Below are positions 1 to 8,089 of a stretch of DNA of 38,391 nucleotides, piece after piece (the stretch's first letter is position 1; every line of letters starts with the position of its first letter). The notes below the pieces were generated by a model. It made no database searches. It was not told the DNA's origin and saw only the letters and a list, made by a program, of their open reading frames with translations. A program made the translations under genes and the position numbers. Source of the stretch: an uncultured Ruminococcus sp. (lineage in GTDB: Bacteria > Bacillota > Clostridia > Oscillospirales > Ruminococcaceae); assembly GCA_902781565.1 (NCBI GenBank), contig CACZJT010000004.1:1-38391 (forward strand), written 5' to 3'.

Positions 1-18
1 TTGATATCGCCGATTTAA
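1..18. repeat. Copy of a dispersed 14-bp repeat (TATCGCCGATTTAA) at the left end
   Basis: TATCGCCGATTTAA lies at 5-18. The same 14-mer occurs at 38327-38340 and inverted at 38251-38264. The similarity around the left copy and the 38327 copy extends further: both begin TTG(A/G)TATCGCC and both have GCGGTTCTTGG a short way downstream. It is a dispersed intergenic repeat of unknown function. Confidence 0.6.
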
Positions 19-76
19 GCGGGCGGTTCGTGTGCGGTTCTTGGCGGGGATTTGTCTTGTCGGTACGTGTGCTTTT

Positions 77-164
77 TGCGCCTTCGGCGCAACGGGGGCG
101 CCGCCCCCACGCGCTACGCGCTCCCCTGCAAGGGAAAACCCTTCTGAAGAAGGGTTATTCCCTT
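77..164. repeat. Cluster of intergenic hairpins
   Basis: Three hairpins follow each other: TGCGCC-TTC-GGCGCA at 77-91, GGGGGC-GCC-GCCCCC at 94-108, and a longer one at 130-164. In the last, AAGGGAA plus AACCCTTC pairs with GAAGGGTT plus TTCCCTT around a TGAA loop, with one bulged A. No credible coding frame covers 1-332; the short ORFs there are built from these repeats. The cluster lies downstream of the gene ending at 333 (minus strand) and could act as its terminator, but there is no clear T-tract. It most resembles a dispersed extragenic repeat. Confidence 0.55.
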
Positions 165-332
165 GACTCTTTCCTAAGACTTTTGGTTTATGCTACAGAG
201 TGCCGCTTTCTTTATTTGTGCCTGCGGTCAATTTACACTTTGTCCGCCTATCTCTGTTACAATACGCTTTGCGTTGCTCTGCTAATTATGCTTTGTTGAT
301 CAGCAACACTAAAGTGTATTCCTGTATCGTCC

Positions 333-1022
333 TTACATCAGCGCAATGCTTAGTACAAATGCCCCTATCATCAGCGACGGTATACCTACGATAAACCCCC
401 ATACTTTGCGTGCGCGCTCCCTTCTGTAAATGTCCTCGGGATCGTTGGGGTTCACACAGATAAGGGTCAATGAACCTACCTGCGGCGGTCTGAATGTGTA
501 CCTCCGCTCCGCGACGCTCTGCTCCGCACCGCTGTGCCAAAAGCTCCACACGGGCGCATAGGAGTGCTCTCCTTTCCCGATGTACTTCTCGATGTGCATG
601 ATGCAGGTCGCCATGACCTCGTCGGTGCAGCGCTGCTTTTTCAGATGGTCGGTATACAGAGGGTAGGCTATCAGCACGGCTCCCGTCACCGCAAAGCATA
701 TTCCGCCAAACACCGCCACTGTCCGCATATTCTCATCATTGCCCGAACTTATAGGCAGTACATAGTTGAAAATGAGAGCCGCCGCCGTTATGACAAGCCC
801 CACAAGCAGGAATATCCCCGGCAGCAGCTTTTCTTCGGGGTAGCGGTCTTTCTTGTATATGACGATCATCAGCGATACCGCCGCCATTGTCAGCCCTATC
901 GACACATAGAACCACACCTTAGTTCCTATATAGTGCGTTATGAATGCCGCTATGATACCCGCCGTCAGTACCGTGAGCATGAGCACCGAAGCCTTTAAAC
1001 TGAGCTTGTTCTGATTCAGCAT
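333..1022 (-). CDS. Multi-pass membrane protein, DUF3592-like
   Basis: A 229-residue protein with about five predicted membrane segments (roughly residues 10-28, 36-56, 66-88, 101-121 and 205-227). Between the fourth and fifth lies a soluble stretch of about 80 residues that ends in the motif NPNDPEDIYRRER. A loop carrying a Tyr-rich beta region and an Asn-Pro-x-Asp-Pro-Glu motif, followed by a last helix, resembles DUF3592-type proteins, but I recognise it only loosely. It has its own promoter (1062-1090) and is a separate unit from the operon that terminates just upstream. The start ATG at 1022 is the first after the promoter; its ribosome binding site is weak. Function unknown. Confidence 0.6.
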   Translation of the reverse strand: MLNQNKLSLKASVLMLTVLTAGIIAAFITHYIGTKVWFYVSIGLTMAAVSLMIVIYKKDRYPEEKLLPGIFLLVGLVITAAALIFNYVLPISSGNDENMRTVAVFGGICFAVTGAVLIAYPLYTDHLKKQRCTDEVMATCIMHIEKYIGKGEHSYAPVWSFWHSGAEQSVAERRYTFRPPQVGSLTLICVNPNDPEDIYRRERARKVWGFIVGIPSLMIGAFVLSIALM

Positions 1023-1061
1023 GATGATTACCTGCCTTCCTAAATCGTTTTCACCGATACT

Positions 1062-1090
1062 ATCATATCACTTTATAAGGGCGCTGTCAA
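1062..1090 (-). promoter_or_regulatory. Sigma-70-type promoter for the gene at 333-1022
   Basis: On the minus strand, TTGACA (1085-1090) and TATGAT (1062-1067) are separated by exactly 17 bp. The -35 box sits directly downstream of the terminator hairpin at 1100-1137, so one unit ends and the next begins within about 40 bp. Confidence 0.7.
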
Positions 1091-1092
1091 GA

Positions 1093-1137
1093 AAACAAAT
1101 TCCCCGTCACGTGGTCTTGATACCTCATGACGGGGAA
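1093..1137 (-). terminator. Intrinsic terminator of the long minus-strand operon
   Basis: TTCCCCGTCA (1100-1109) pairs perfectly with TGACGGGGAA (1128-1137). On the minus strand the hairpin is followed by a T-rich tail (TTTGTTTTCTTG). It lies 6 bp after the stop codon of the DUF3267 gene, the last gene of the operon. Confidence 0.85.
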
Positions 1138-1142
1138 ACGAT

Positions 1143-1703
1143 TTACTTATTATACCAATAAGTATGCAGCCCGTTCATGTAGACGAGCGCACCCTTCGGC
1201 ACCTGAGTCAGGCAGTTGAAAATGTTGATGTAATCGCCCATTCCCGCTCCCAGCGAAACCGCGCCCAGCGCTCCGAGCAGGGTCAGGGAGGGTACGAACA
1301 TGAAGATCACAAAGGGTATCAGCCCGAAAACGATGTTCGGACACAGTGACATTATGACGAATCTCGCTTTTGTCATATCCTCCGTGCCGTAGACGAACAG
1401 CAGTCCCTGTGAAAGACCATTGTACATCGTCACGTCCTCCCTGAACCATATGGCGTGGAGAAACTCGTGAGGTACCATGCACACGAGGGCTAATATCATG
1501 CCGATAAGGCTGAAATCCGCACCATGACTGCGCAGTTTTACGAGTATCAGAAAGATCACCATTACGACCATAGCCAGCCCGTTCGCTATCATGGAGAACT
1601 TTTTCAAGTCCTGCGGCTCTCTGAAAGGCACAAAGCCTTCCGGGTCGGGTCTGCGCCCCAGCTGTGATTCGTCTGTGTATTTGCCTGCATAGCGGAATTT
1701 CAT
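1143..1703 (-). CDS. DUF3267 family membrane protein (putative zinc metalloprotease)
   Basis: A 186-residue membrane protein with helices near residues 38-57, 64-84, 110-135 and 140-158. The motif HEFLH (HExxH, in PHEFLHAIW) at about residue 79 is the zinc-protease-like signature of the DUF3267 family. The C-terminal GMGDYINIFNCL...PKGA and Tyr/Trp-containing end also fit that family. Substrate and role are unknown. It begins 5 bp after the transketolase C-terminal gene stops, so it is the last gene of that operon, and a strong terminator follows it. Assignment to the family rests on the motif layout; the catalytic role is inferred. Confidence 0.75.
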   Translation of the reverse strand: MKFRYAGKYTDESQLGRRPDPEGFVPFREPQDLKKFSMIANGLAMVVMVIFLILVKLRSHGADFSLIGMILALVCMVPHEFLHAIWFREDVTMYNGLSQGLLFVYGTEDMTKARFVIMSLCPNIVFGLIPFVIFMFVPSLTLLGALGAVSLGAGMGDYINIFNCLTQVPKGALVYMNGLHTYWYNK

Positions 1704-1708
1704 CTACA

Positions 1709-2644
1709 TCACATTGCCTTTGCGGTCTTTACGATGTTTTCAGCCGACAGCCCGAACTGCTTCAGCAGCTCGACAGCGGGACCCGAGTGACCGAATGTAT
1801 CGTTCACGCCTATCTTAACGACCTTGGTCGGACAGCACTCGCAGAGCACGTCACATACAGCCGAGCCCAGTCCGCCGATCACGCTGTGCTCCTCAACGGT
1901 CAGCACCTTGCCCGTCTTCTGAGCGGAAGCCGCGATGATCTCCTTGTCGATGGGCTTGATGGTGTGGATATTGATGACCTCGGCGTCAATGCCCTCGGCG
2001 GCGAGAGTTTCCGCAGCCGCAACCGCTTCTGCGACCATCAGACCGCTTGCGATTATCGTGATGTCCTTGCCGTCGCGGAGCTTGACGCCCTTGCCCAGCT
2101 CGAACTTGTATGTCGCGGGGTCGTTGATAACGGGAGCCGCAAGCCGTCCGAATCGCATATAAACGGGACCCTTGTAGAGTATAGCCGCTTCGACAGCCGC
2201 CCTCGCTTCGGTGTCGTCCGAGGGGTTGATAACGGTCATGCCGGGGATAGTCCTCATAAGAGCGATGTCCTCACAGCACTGGTGAGTAGCGCCGTCCTCA
2301 CCGACGGAAATGCCTGCATGGGTAGCGCCTATCTTCACATTAAGGTGAGGATAGCCTATGGAATTGCGCACGATCTCGAAGGCTCTGCCCGCCGCGAACA
2401 TCGCAAATGTCGAGGCAAAAGGGATCTTTCCGCAGGCGGCAAGACCCGCCGCAACGCCCATCATGTTCGCTTCCGCGATACCGCAGTCGAAGAACCTCTC
2501 GGGGAACTTCTTCTTGAAAATGCCCGTCTTTGTAGCCGCCGCAAGGTCGGCGTCGAGTACTACGAGATCCTTATATTTATCGCCCAGCTCCGCAAGGGCG
2601 TTGCCGTAGCTTTCTCTGGTCGCTATTTTCTTTACATCAGCCAT
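1709..2644 (-). CDS. Transketolase, C-terminal subunit
   Basis: Encodes 311 residues: the pyrimidine-binding and C-terminal domains of a split transketolase, which moves two-carbon units between sugar phosphates in the non-oxidative pentose phosphate pathway. It starts with the typical RESYGNAL...DADLAAATKT segment, carries the Glu-containing GIAEANMMGVAAGLA helix that activates thiamine diphosphate, and has the C-terminal VEEHSVIGGLGSAV region. ATG at 2644 is chosen because AAAGGA precedes it and because the upstream N-terminal gene stops at 2664; the longer in-frame ORF would overlap that gene. It must work together with the neighbouring N-terminal subunit. Confidence 0.93.
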   Translation of the reverse strand: MADVKKIATRESYGNALAELGDKYKDLVVLDADLAAATKTGIFKKKFPERFFDCGIAEANMMGVAAGLAACGKIPFASTFAMFAAGRAFEIVRNSIGYPHLNVKIGATHAGISVGEDGATHQCCEDIALMRTIPGMTVINPSDDTEARAAVEAAILYKGPVYMRFGRLAAPVINDPATYKFELGKGVKLRDGKDITIIASGLMVAEAVAAAETLAAEGIDAEVINIHTIKPIDKEIIAASAQKTGKVLTVEEHSVIGGLGSAVCDVLCECCPTKVVKIGVNDTFGHSGPAVELLKQFGLSAENIVKTAKAM

Positions 2645-2663
2645 GTTTTCCACCGTTCCTTTC

Positions 2664-3497
2664 TCATGCTTCAAGAGCCGCGAGCGCCGCTTCGAGCTCG
2701 CTCTTTGCCTGCTCGTACTGCTCCGCATTGGGGGCGGCACCGTGCCACGATACGTTGTCCTCCATGTAGGAAACGCCCTTGCCCTTGGTGCTCTTCTGAA
2801 CGATCACGGTGGGCTTGCCCTCCACGGTGCTTGCGAAAGCCTTTTCGAGGGAGTCGAAGTCGTGAGCGTCGGCTTCAACAACGTTCCAGCCGAAAGCCGC
2901 GAACTTGTCGGTGATCGGATAGGGCGACATAACGTCCGAGATACGTCCGTCTATCTGCAAGCCGTTGTTATCGACTACTGCAACGAGGTTGTCGAGCTTG
3001 TAGTGAGCCGCGAACATTGCAGCCTCCCAGACCTGACCCTCCTCGATCTCGCCGTCGCCGAGAACGGTGTATACCTTGTAAGCCTTGCCCGAGGTCTTTC
3101 CCGCGAGCGCCATACCGCAGGCAGCCGAGATGCCCTGACCCAGCGAGCCCGAGGACATATCCACGCCGGGGATAGTGATGCAGGGGTGACCCTGTAAGAG
3201 CGCACCGATGTGGCGCAGGCTCTTTAATTCCTCCGTGGAGAAGTAGCCCTTCTGCGCGAGGGTGGAATACAGTGCGGGAGCGGTGTGACCCTTTGACAGC
3301 ACGAACCTGTCGCGGTCAGGGTCGTCGGCTTTTTCGGGGCTAACGTTCATCTTGTCGAAGTAGAGATATGTGAGCGTGTCCGCGATAGAGAGCGAACCGC
3401 CCGGGTGTCCCGACTTGGCGTTGAACACGCCCTCGATTATCCCGAGCCTTACCTTACAGGCTGTGATTTCAAGAGCCTTTTTCTTTGCAGCATCCAT
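2664..3497 (-). CDS. Transketolase, N-terminal subunit
   Basis: Encodes 277 residues: the thiamine-diphosphate-binding half of a split transketolase. Visible signatures are GHPGGSLS near residue 34, DRFVLSKGH, and the GDGEIEEGQVWEA...DNNG motif that binds Mg2+ and the diphosphate. ATG at 3497 is preceded by TTTGGAGG, so the upstream in-frame TTG at 3512 is part of the ribosome binding site rather than a start. The partner subunit begins 19 bp downstream. The upstream beta-propeller-like gene stops 26 bp before this start, so it is probably co-transcribed from upstream. Confidence 0.93.
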   Translation of the reverse strand: MDAAKKKALEITACKVRLGIIEGVFNAKSGHPGGSLSIADTLTYLYFDKMNVSPEKADDPDRDRFVLSKGHTAPALYSTLAQKGYFSTEELKSLRHIGALLQGHPCITIPGVDMSSGSLGQGISAACGMALAGKTSGKAYKVYTVLGDGEIEEGQVWEAAMFAAHYKLDNLVAVVDNNGLQIDGRISDVMSPYPITDKFAAFGWNVVEADAHDFDSLEKAFASTVEGKPTVIVQKSTKGKGVSYMEDNVSWHGAAPNAEQYEQAKSELEAALAALEA

Positions 3498-3523
3498 GTT
3501 TTTTACCTCCAAATAAATATATG

Positions 3524-4219
3524 TTATGTCATGCTTTGGTATTTCTCAAACACTTCTTTTATGGTAACGGGTCTGAGCTCTTCCTTGCGGTTTTTCAGCC
3601 TAAAGTCATTCTCTCGCTTTTTTTGGCTGAGACCGTAGCTTTCCCACTTTTTGTATGCATTCAAGGGACCGCAGTCCGATACGGCGACATTGGTGAATAT
3701 TCTGCTCATGGTAAGCGTTTCGGTGTCGAACTCGGCAATCATGTTCCCCATGTTCCCGTGATGAAAGAAGCCCGTAAAATAGCAGGCAGAGTTTTCGGGG
3801 TCGAATTCTATGTATTCAAGCACCATATTCTCCTCGCCCTCAAACACCGTATGCACCTTTGTGAAGCTCTCCGCTTCGTATATCCCGAGCTGTGTCCGCG
3901 CCGAGTGACGTGGCTTTTCGATGTTGTAAAAATACTTCCCGTCGGGGGTGAAAGCAAAGCCCTCGTCCTGCGCTCCCAGCCTTGTAACAACTATCTTTTT
4001 GATGAGCGTCAGGCTGTCGAGGTCGTAGAACCCGAGATATCCCGCAGTCGATTTTACGGCAAGGATATTCGTTCCCGGCTTGAAAACCGCGCGGTAGGCA
4101 TAGGGAAAGTCCTTGAATTTCGCAAGCTCCGTCCCGTCCTTATCATAAATAAAAACGGTCGCACCGTTGCACCCGATAATAAACCTGTCGTTTCGCGCCT
4201 CGCCCCGGCATTTTCTCAT
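3524..4219 (-). CDS. Small WD40/beta-propeller-like protein, function unknown
   Basis: Encodes 231 residues with no signal peptide or membrane segment. Repeated beta-strand units such as NGATVFIYDKDGTELAKF, TAGYLGFYDLDSLTLIKK, TPDGKYFYNIEK and NMIAEFDTETLTMSRIF look like blades of a propeller, although the chain is short for a full seven-blade ring. The C-terminal about 45 residues are charged and helical. Its ATG overlaps the stop of the HAD phosphatase gene by 4 bp (ATGA), so translation is likely coupled. I do not recognise a specific family, and the position between a phosphatase and transketolase does not fix a role. Confidence 0.6.
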   Translation of the reverse strand: MRKCRGEARNDRFIIGCNGATVFIYDKDGTELAKFKDFPYAYRAVFKPGTNILAVKSTAGYLGFYDLDSLTLIKKIVVTRLGAQDEGFAFTPDGKYFYNIEKPRHSARTQLGIYEAESFTKVHTVFEGEENMVLEYIEFDPENSACYFTGFFHHGNMGNMIAEFDTETLTMSRIFTNVAVSDCGPLNAYKKWESYGLSQKKRENDFRLKNRKEELRPVTIKEVFEKYQSMT

Positions 4220-5052
4220 TTTGCTCCTACCCTCTCGAAAATGTACTCCGTCACCGCCGCTATCGCACTTTCCTCGCAGGAAACATCAAGAACCACGTCC
4301 GCGATGCGCTTCACGTCATCGGCGGCGTTTGAGGGGCATATCCCCACATCGGCGGCTTCGAGCATTTCGATGTCATTGTTGTAGTCCCCCACCGCGACTA
4401 TGGTGAAGTCCTCCATTCCGCAGGCTTTACGCAGTTCTTTAAGTGCCGAGCCCTTCGAGATGTTCTTCGGCAGCATTTCGTAATAGATAGGTGCGGAGAC
4501 AACAAGGTCTATATCGGGGTACTCGCAGCTTATGGAGTCGGCGTACTCAATGACCTCGTGAAGCCTGTCGGCGGTCTGCGCGAACAGCGCCTTGTACCAG
4601 TTCGGCGGTATCTCGTCCACGCCGCATAGCACGGGCGTTACCTTGCAGATGTTGCAGTGCTCCCGCTCCATTTGTGTCATCTGCGGCACGTAGACCCCCT
4701 CTATCGGCAGGCATTCGCAGCCGACGTCGGGGTTCGCGGCGAGTATTCTCTTCACCATCTCCCGCGCGGAGTCGGGCAGATAAACGTCATATATCTGCCG
4801 ATTTTCGTGCAGGTCGTAGACCATGCCGCCGTTGCACATGATTATCGGACAATTTACACGCACCTGCTCGAAATACTGCATGGAAGCCTGCAAGCTCCGC
4901 CCGGTGGCGATGGAGAATCTTCCTCCCGCCGCCATGAGCCGCTCCACCGCCGCGAGGTTTTCCGCGCTCGGTCTTTTGCTTGCGGGCAGGAAAGTACCGT
5001 CCATGTCGGTTATCAGCAGGACTTTGCTTATATCCTCAAACAAATGTATCAC
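4216..5052 (-). CDS. Cof-type HAD-IIB phosphatase
   Basis: A 278-residue haloacid-dehalogenase superfamily hydrolase. Motif I is DMDGTF at about residues 17-22 (nucleophile and acid/base Asp), the conserved Lys is in ISKGSAL, and motif IV is GDYNNDIEML, followed by AADVGICPSNA as in Cof/YbiV-like sugar-phosphate or cofactor phosphatases. A C2-type cap domain lies between. The exact substrate cannot be read from sequence. The likely start is the GTG at 5052, immediately after the stop of the pseudouridine synthase gene, because no ATG precedes motif I. The 3' end overlaps the next gene by 4 bp. Confidence 0.85.
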   Translation of the reverse strand: MIHLFEDISKVLLITDMDGTFLPASKRPSAENLAAVERLMAAGGRFSIATGRSLQASMQYFEQVRVNCPIIMCNGGMVYDLHENRQIYDVYLPDSAREMVKRILAANPDVGCECLPIEGVYVPQMTQMEREHCNICKVTPVLCGVDEIPPNWYKALFAQTADRLHEVIEYADSISCEYPDIDLVVSAPIYYEMLPKNISKGSALKELRKACGMEDFTIVAVGDYNNDIEMLEAADVGICPSNAADDVKRIADVVLDVSCEESAIAAVTEYIFERVGAK

Positions 5053-5964
5053 TCATTTTCTCATATCTTTAAGCACCTGCTCGAAGTAGTCGGGCAGGGG
5101 AGAGTCAAACTCCATGTACTCTCCGTTCGGGTGGACGAAGCCGACCTTCTTTGCGTGAAGGCACTGACCGTCCAGATTTTTGTACGCTCTCCCGTAGACC
5201 TCGTCCCCGAGGACGGGGTGTCCCTTGTATGCGCTGTGTACCCTTATCTGATGGGTGCGCCCCGTTTCGAGGGTGAACCTTACCAGCGAGTACCCCGCAT
5301 AGCGTTCAAGTGTTTCGTAGTGCGTCACTGCGGGCTTGGAGTTCTGCTCGGTAACGCACATCTTCTTGCGGTCGTATCTGCTCCGACCTATGGGCGCGTC
5401 AACAGTCCCGCTCGGCGGGTCGAAGGAACCGCATACCACCGCCCTGTACTCCCTCGTGAAGCTGTGGTCTTTTATCTGCGCTGCAAGACAGCGGTGCGCT
5501 TCATCGGTCTTTGCGACCATGAGCAGACCGCTCGTCAGCTTGTCTATGCGGTGGACTATCCCCGGGCGTATCACGCCGTTTATCGAAGAAAGCCGCCGCC
5601 CGCAGTGGAAAAGCAGGGCGTTTACGAGCGTCCCGTCGGGATTCCCCGGGGCGGGGTGTACGACCATGCCCTTGGGCTTGTTGACCACAAGAAGCTGTTC
5701 GTCCTCGTAGACTATCTCTATCGGGATATCCTGCGGCTTCACGTCAAGGGGCTCGGGTTCGGGAAGCTCGAAATGCACCGCGTCGCCCGCTTTGAGCCTG
5801 GCGCTTTTTTTGACAGCCCCTCCGTTCAGCAGAACTTTGCCCTCGGAGATGAGCGCTTCTATCCGCGAGCGCGAAAGCTCGGGAAGCTGTCCCGCAAGCC
5901 ATTTGTCGGCGCGGGTGCCCTCTGCGCTCTCCGAAACTATCAGCTCGAATACCTCCGCGCTCAT
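5053..5964 (-). CDS. RluD-family 23S rRNA pseudouridine synthase
   Basis: Encodes 303 residues. An N-terminal S4 RNA-binding domain (residues about 12-75, with SRSRIEALISEGKVLLNG) is followed by a pseudouridine synthase domain. The catalytic motif reads HRIDKLTSGLL, retaining the essential Asp; family members usually have HRLDKDTSG. The C-terminal GRTHQIRVH...GHPVLGDEVYG is also typical. It isomerises uridines in rRNA. Which sites it modifies is not readable, since RluD and RluC/YlyB/YtzG-type enzymes are similar. It overlaps the lspA stop by 4 bp (ATGA), the classic lspA-rluD pair of Firmicutes. Confidence 0.9.
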   Translation of the reverse strand: MSAEVFELIVSESAEGTRADKWLAGQLPELSRSRIEALISEGKVLLNGGAVKKSARLKAGDAVHFELPEPEPLDVKPQDIPIEIVYEDEQLLVVNKPKGMVVHPAPGNPDGTLVNALLFHCGRRLSSINGVIRPGIVHRIDKLTSGLLMVAKTDEAHRCLAAQIKDHSFTREYRAVVCGSFDPPSGTVDAPIGRSRYDRKKMCVTEQNSKPAVTHYETLERYAGYSLVRFTLETGRTHQIRVHSAYKGHPVLGDEVYGRAYKNLDGQCLHAKKVGFVHPNGEYMEFDSPLPDYFEQVLKDMRK

Positions 5965-6476
5965 TGTCCCGAAGCTCCGCTCGTATCCGTCTTATCGGAC
6001 TGCTTCTTTCTGCTGTCCTTTTTTGAGGACTCTTCAAAAAACATCATGTACACGCAGAACATTATCGCTCCGACCACCACGCAGATGTCCGCGAGGTTGA
6101 AGATCGGGAAATCGAACAGCTCGCACTTGATGTAGTCAATGACCTCGTGCATTCTCACGCGGTCGATGAGGTTCCCGATACCGCCCCCCATGACCAGCGC
6201 CAGCGACACCATCATGAGCTTAGAGCCGCCGCGGTGTCGGTACATATAAACGAGCGCAGCCGCTATGACGGCTATCGGCATGAGCACCAGGAACCAGGTC
6301 TTGCCCTCCATCATGCTCCAAGCCGCCCCCGCGTTGCGTATGTGAGTAAGGCTCACTACCCCGGGGATCACGTCAATGTGTTCGTTAAGGGCGATATTGC
6401 CGTCCACGATGAACTTGATGATCTGATCCGCGGTGACTGAGACTGCCGCTATCACCAGTGAGATAATAAACATCAT
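5961..6476 (-). CDS. lspA: Lipoprotein signal peptidase (signal peptidase II)
   Basis: A 171-residue membrane aspartyl protease that cleaves the signal peptide of prolipoproteins after lipid attachment to Cys. Four membrane helices are visible. The catalytic aspartates lie in the conserved boxes GNLIDRVRMHEVIDYI and FNLADICVVVG. The last 25 residues are a charged, Lys/Ser-rich cytoplasmic tail. It starts 6 bp after divIVA stops, with a poor ribosome binding site, and is probably translated by coupling. The next gene overlaps by 4 bp. Confidence 0.95.
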   Translation of the reverse strand: MMFIISLVIAAVSVTADQIIKFIVDGNIALNEHIDVIPGVVSLTHIRNAGAAWSMMEGKTWFLVLMPIAVIAAALVYMYRHRGGSKLMMVSLALVMGGGIGNLIDRVRMHEVIDYIKCELFDFPIFNLADICVVVGAIMFCVYMMFFEESSKKDSRKKQSDKTDTSGASGQ

Positions 6477-6482
6477 GGGGCG

Positions 6483-7271
6483 TTAATGTATGGTATTATT
6501 GCCGAATCGGAGTGTAGAGGGGTCTACCTTCGGGATTATCGGCTCGAAGGAATGGGTGTCGAGGGCGCGGTTTATGCGCTCCTCCTCGGCAGCCTGAGCC
6601 AGCTCCTCCTCGGTGGGCTCGTCCTCGTAATACTCCTCATCGTCATAGTATTCATCGTCATATTCCGCGTCGTCCTCGTAGTATTCGGCAGAGGCGTTGT
6701 CCTCGTACTCGCCAAGCTCCTCGTCGGACATCTGCGGCATTTCGAGAAGCAGAGCGAGCTGCTTCTGATAAAGGTCGATAAGGTCGCTCTTGAAGTATGT
6801 CACCTCGGCGCGGAGCTTATCGAGCTTCTCTTTTTCTTCTTCATAGGTGTCCTGAATGTTCGCGATCTCAGCCTGAGTGTCCTCGGTCTGCTGCTTGATG
6901 ATCTCGGCGCACTTGGTCTTGTGCTCCTCGACTATGCGCTTGCACTCCTCGGAGCTCTGCTCGCGGATACGTACTTCCTCGGTCTTGGCGGATTCTATCA
7001 TATCCCTCGCCTTAGCCTTGGCGTCACGCAGCAGCTTGTTGGACTCCTTCTGAGCGTAGACCATTGCCTGCTTGATGGCGTCCTCGTCGTCGCGGTACTG
7101 GTTGACTTTTTCGAGGAGCATTTTGAGCTTCTCCTCGTTCTCGGACTTCTCCGCAAGAAGTCCCTCCAGCTCATCGGCTATCTCTCCGAGGAATGCGGAT
7201 ACCTCCGAGGGATTGCACCCGTTCTTGACCGTTGCGAACCTTTTATTTCTTATTTTCTCCGGCTCTAACAT
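6483..7271 (-). CDS. divIVA: DivIVA-domain cell division / polar growth protein
   Basis: Encodes 262 residues. The N-terminus (residues 1-40, LEPEKIRNKRFATVKNGCNP..VSAFL) is the DivIVA membrane-curvature-binding domain, where the usual form is TPxDIxxKxFxxxxxGYDxxEVDxFL. A long coiled coil spans about residues 40-180. It is followed by a very acidic Tyr/Asp/Glu tail (DDAEYDDEYYDDEEYYEDEP) longer than in well-studied homologues. GGGAGG precedes the ATG. The position between ylmH and lspA is the standard Gram-positive arrangement. Confidence 0.9.
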   Translation of the reverse strand: MLEPEKIRNKRFATVKNGCNPSEVSAFLGEIADELEGLLAEKSENEEKLKMLLEKVNQYRDDEDAIKQAMVYAQKESNKLLRDAKAKARDMIESAKTEEVRIREQSSEECKRIVEEHKTKCAEIIKQQTEDTQAEIANIQDTYEEEKEKLDKLRAEVTYFKSDLIDLYQKQLALLLEMPQMSDEELGEYEDNASAEYYEDDAEYDDEYYDDEEYYEDEPTEEELAQAAEEERINRALDTHSFEPIIPKVDPSTLRFGNNTIH

Positions 7272-7306
7272 AACGCTATCCTCCCATAATAATATTATTT
7301 TTTACA

Positions 7307-8089
7307 CTAAACAAATTTCTTGATGTCAATGAATATCCTGTCTTTTTTTGTGCTCCCGCCTATCTTTTCGAGTACGAATTTCCCGTACCCGCGTGCGGAA
7401 AAGCTGTCACCCTCCGCAAGCTGTCGGGAGCCTTTCGTGACAGTCTGCCCTCTCACGGTCATGAGCCCCTGCGCTATCAGCTGTTCAGCTTTTGCGCGGG
7501 GTATCCTTGCCGCAAGCGAGAGCACGCAGTCCGCCCGAAGCGATGACACCGTCCCCGTTATCTTCTTGAACTCCTTTTCGGGAAGCTGTGTGAGGTCGGC
7601 ACCGAGGGCGGTCTTTACGCCCGTTCTGCCTATCTTCGTCAGCCCCCGAAGCACTTCCTCCGCGGCGGTGTCGGTCAGGAAGATGATACACTTGTCTTCG
7701 CCCACGAGTATATCCCCCACTGTTTCGCGGGCGATATCCAGTCCCATGAGGGAGCCCAGCACATCGCGGTGAGTTATCGCCGCTTGTCTGCCGCAGCTCA
7801 CGGTCAGCGCTCTTATGGGGAAGCTCTCCTCCGAGGGCTCATCATACTCCGAGAAGCACCCGAGCATGACCCGCTCCGCGCCCTCATATCCGCCCCAGAG
7901 CATAGCCCTTCCGAAGCCGAAAGCCCCGGCGACGCTCCTTGCGATACCTGCCTGACCCTCGGTCAGGAAGAAAGTGAAGCCCGTGCGGTATTTTTCCTCC
8001 GCGGCGCGTACCCTGTCGGCACAGCGGCGGGCAAAGAGCCTGTCCTCCTCCGAAAGCCCGTGAAGGAAATCGAGCGATACCTCGCTCAT
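7307..8089 (-). CDS. ylmH: YlmH-family S4-domain RNA-binding protein
   Basis: A 260-residue protein of the YlmH family. Residues about 1-85 and 90-170 form the mixed alpha/beta region typical of YlmH (FFLTEGQAGIA; THRDVLGSLMGLDIARETVGDI), and residues about 185-245 are an S4 RNA-binding domain (SLAARIPRAKAEQLIAQGLMTVRG). YlmH homologues bind ribosomal RNA and are linked to rescue of stalled nascent chains and to division-gene clusters. Its ATG overlaps the sepF stop by one base (TGATG), so translation is coupled. Confidence 0.88.
   Translation of the reverse strand: MSEVSLDFLHGLSEEDRLFARRCADRVRAAEEKYRTGFTFFLTEGQAGIARSVAGAFGFGRAMLWGGYEGAERVMLGCFSEYDEPSEESFPIRALTVSCGRQAAITHRDVLGSLMGLDIARETVGDILVGEDKCIIFLTDTAAEEVLRGLTKIGRTGVKTALGADLTQLPEKEFKKITGTVSSLRADCVLSLAARIPRAKAEQLIAQGLMTVRGQTVTKGSRQLAEGDSFSARGYGKFVLEKIGGSTKKDRIFIDIKKFV

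Noticed and set aside
30-394. Two short plus-strand frames at the left end
   Set aside because: They cover hairpin repeats and the 3' end of the minus-strand membrane gene, with no ribosome binding site or conserved features.
4657-6135. 492-codon open frame on the plus strand
   Set aside because: It is antisense to the HAD phosphatase, pseudouridine synthase and lspA, which all have clear family motifs. It is a by-product of high GC codon usage.
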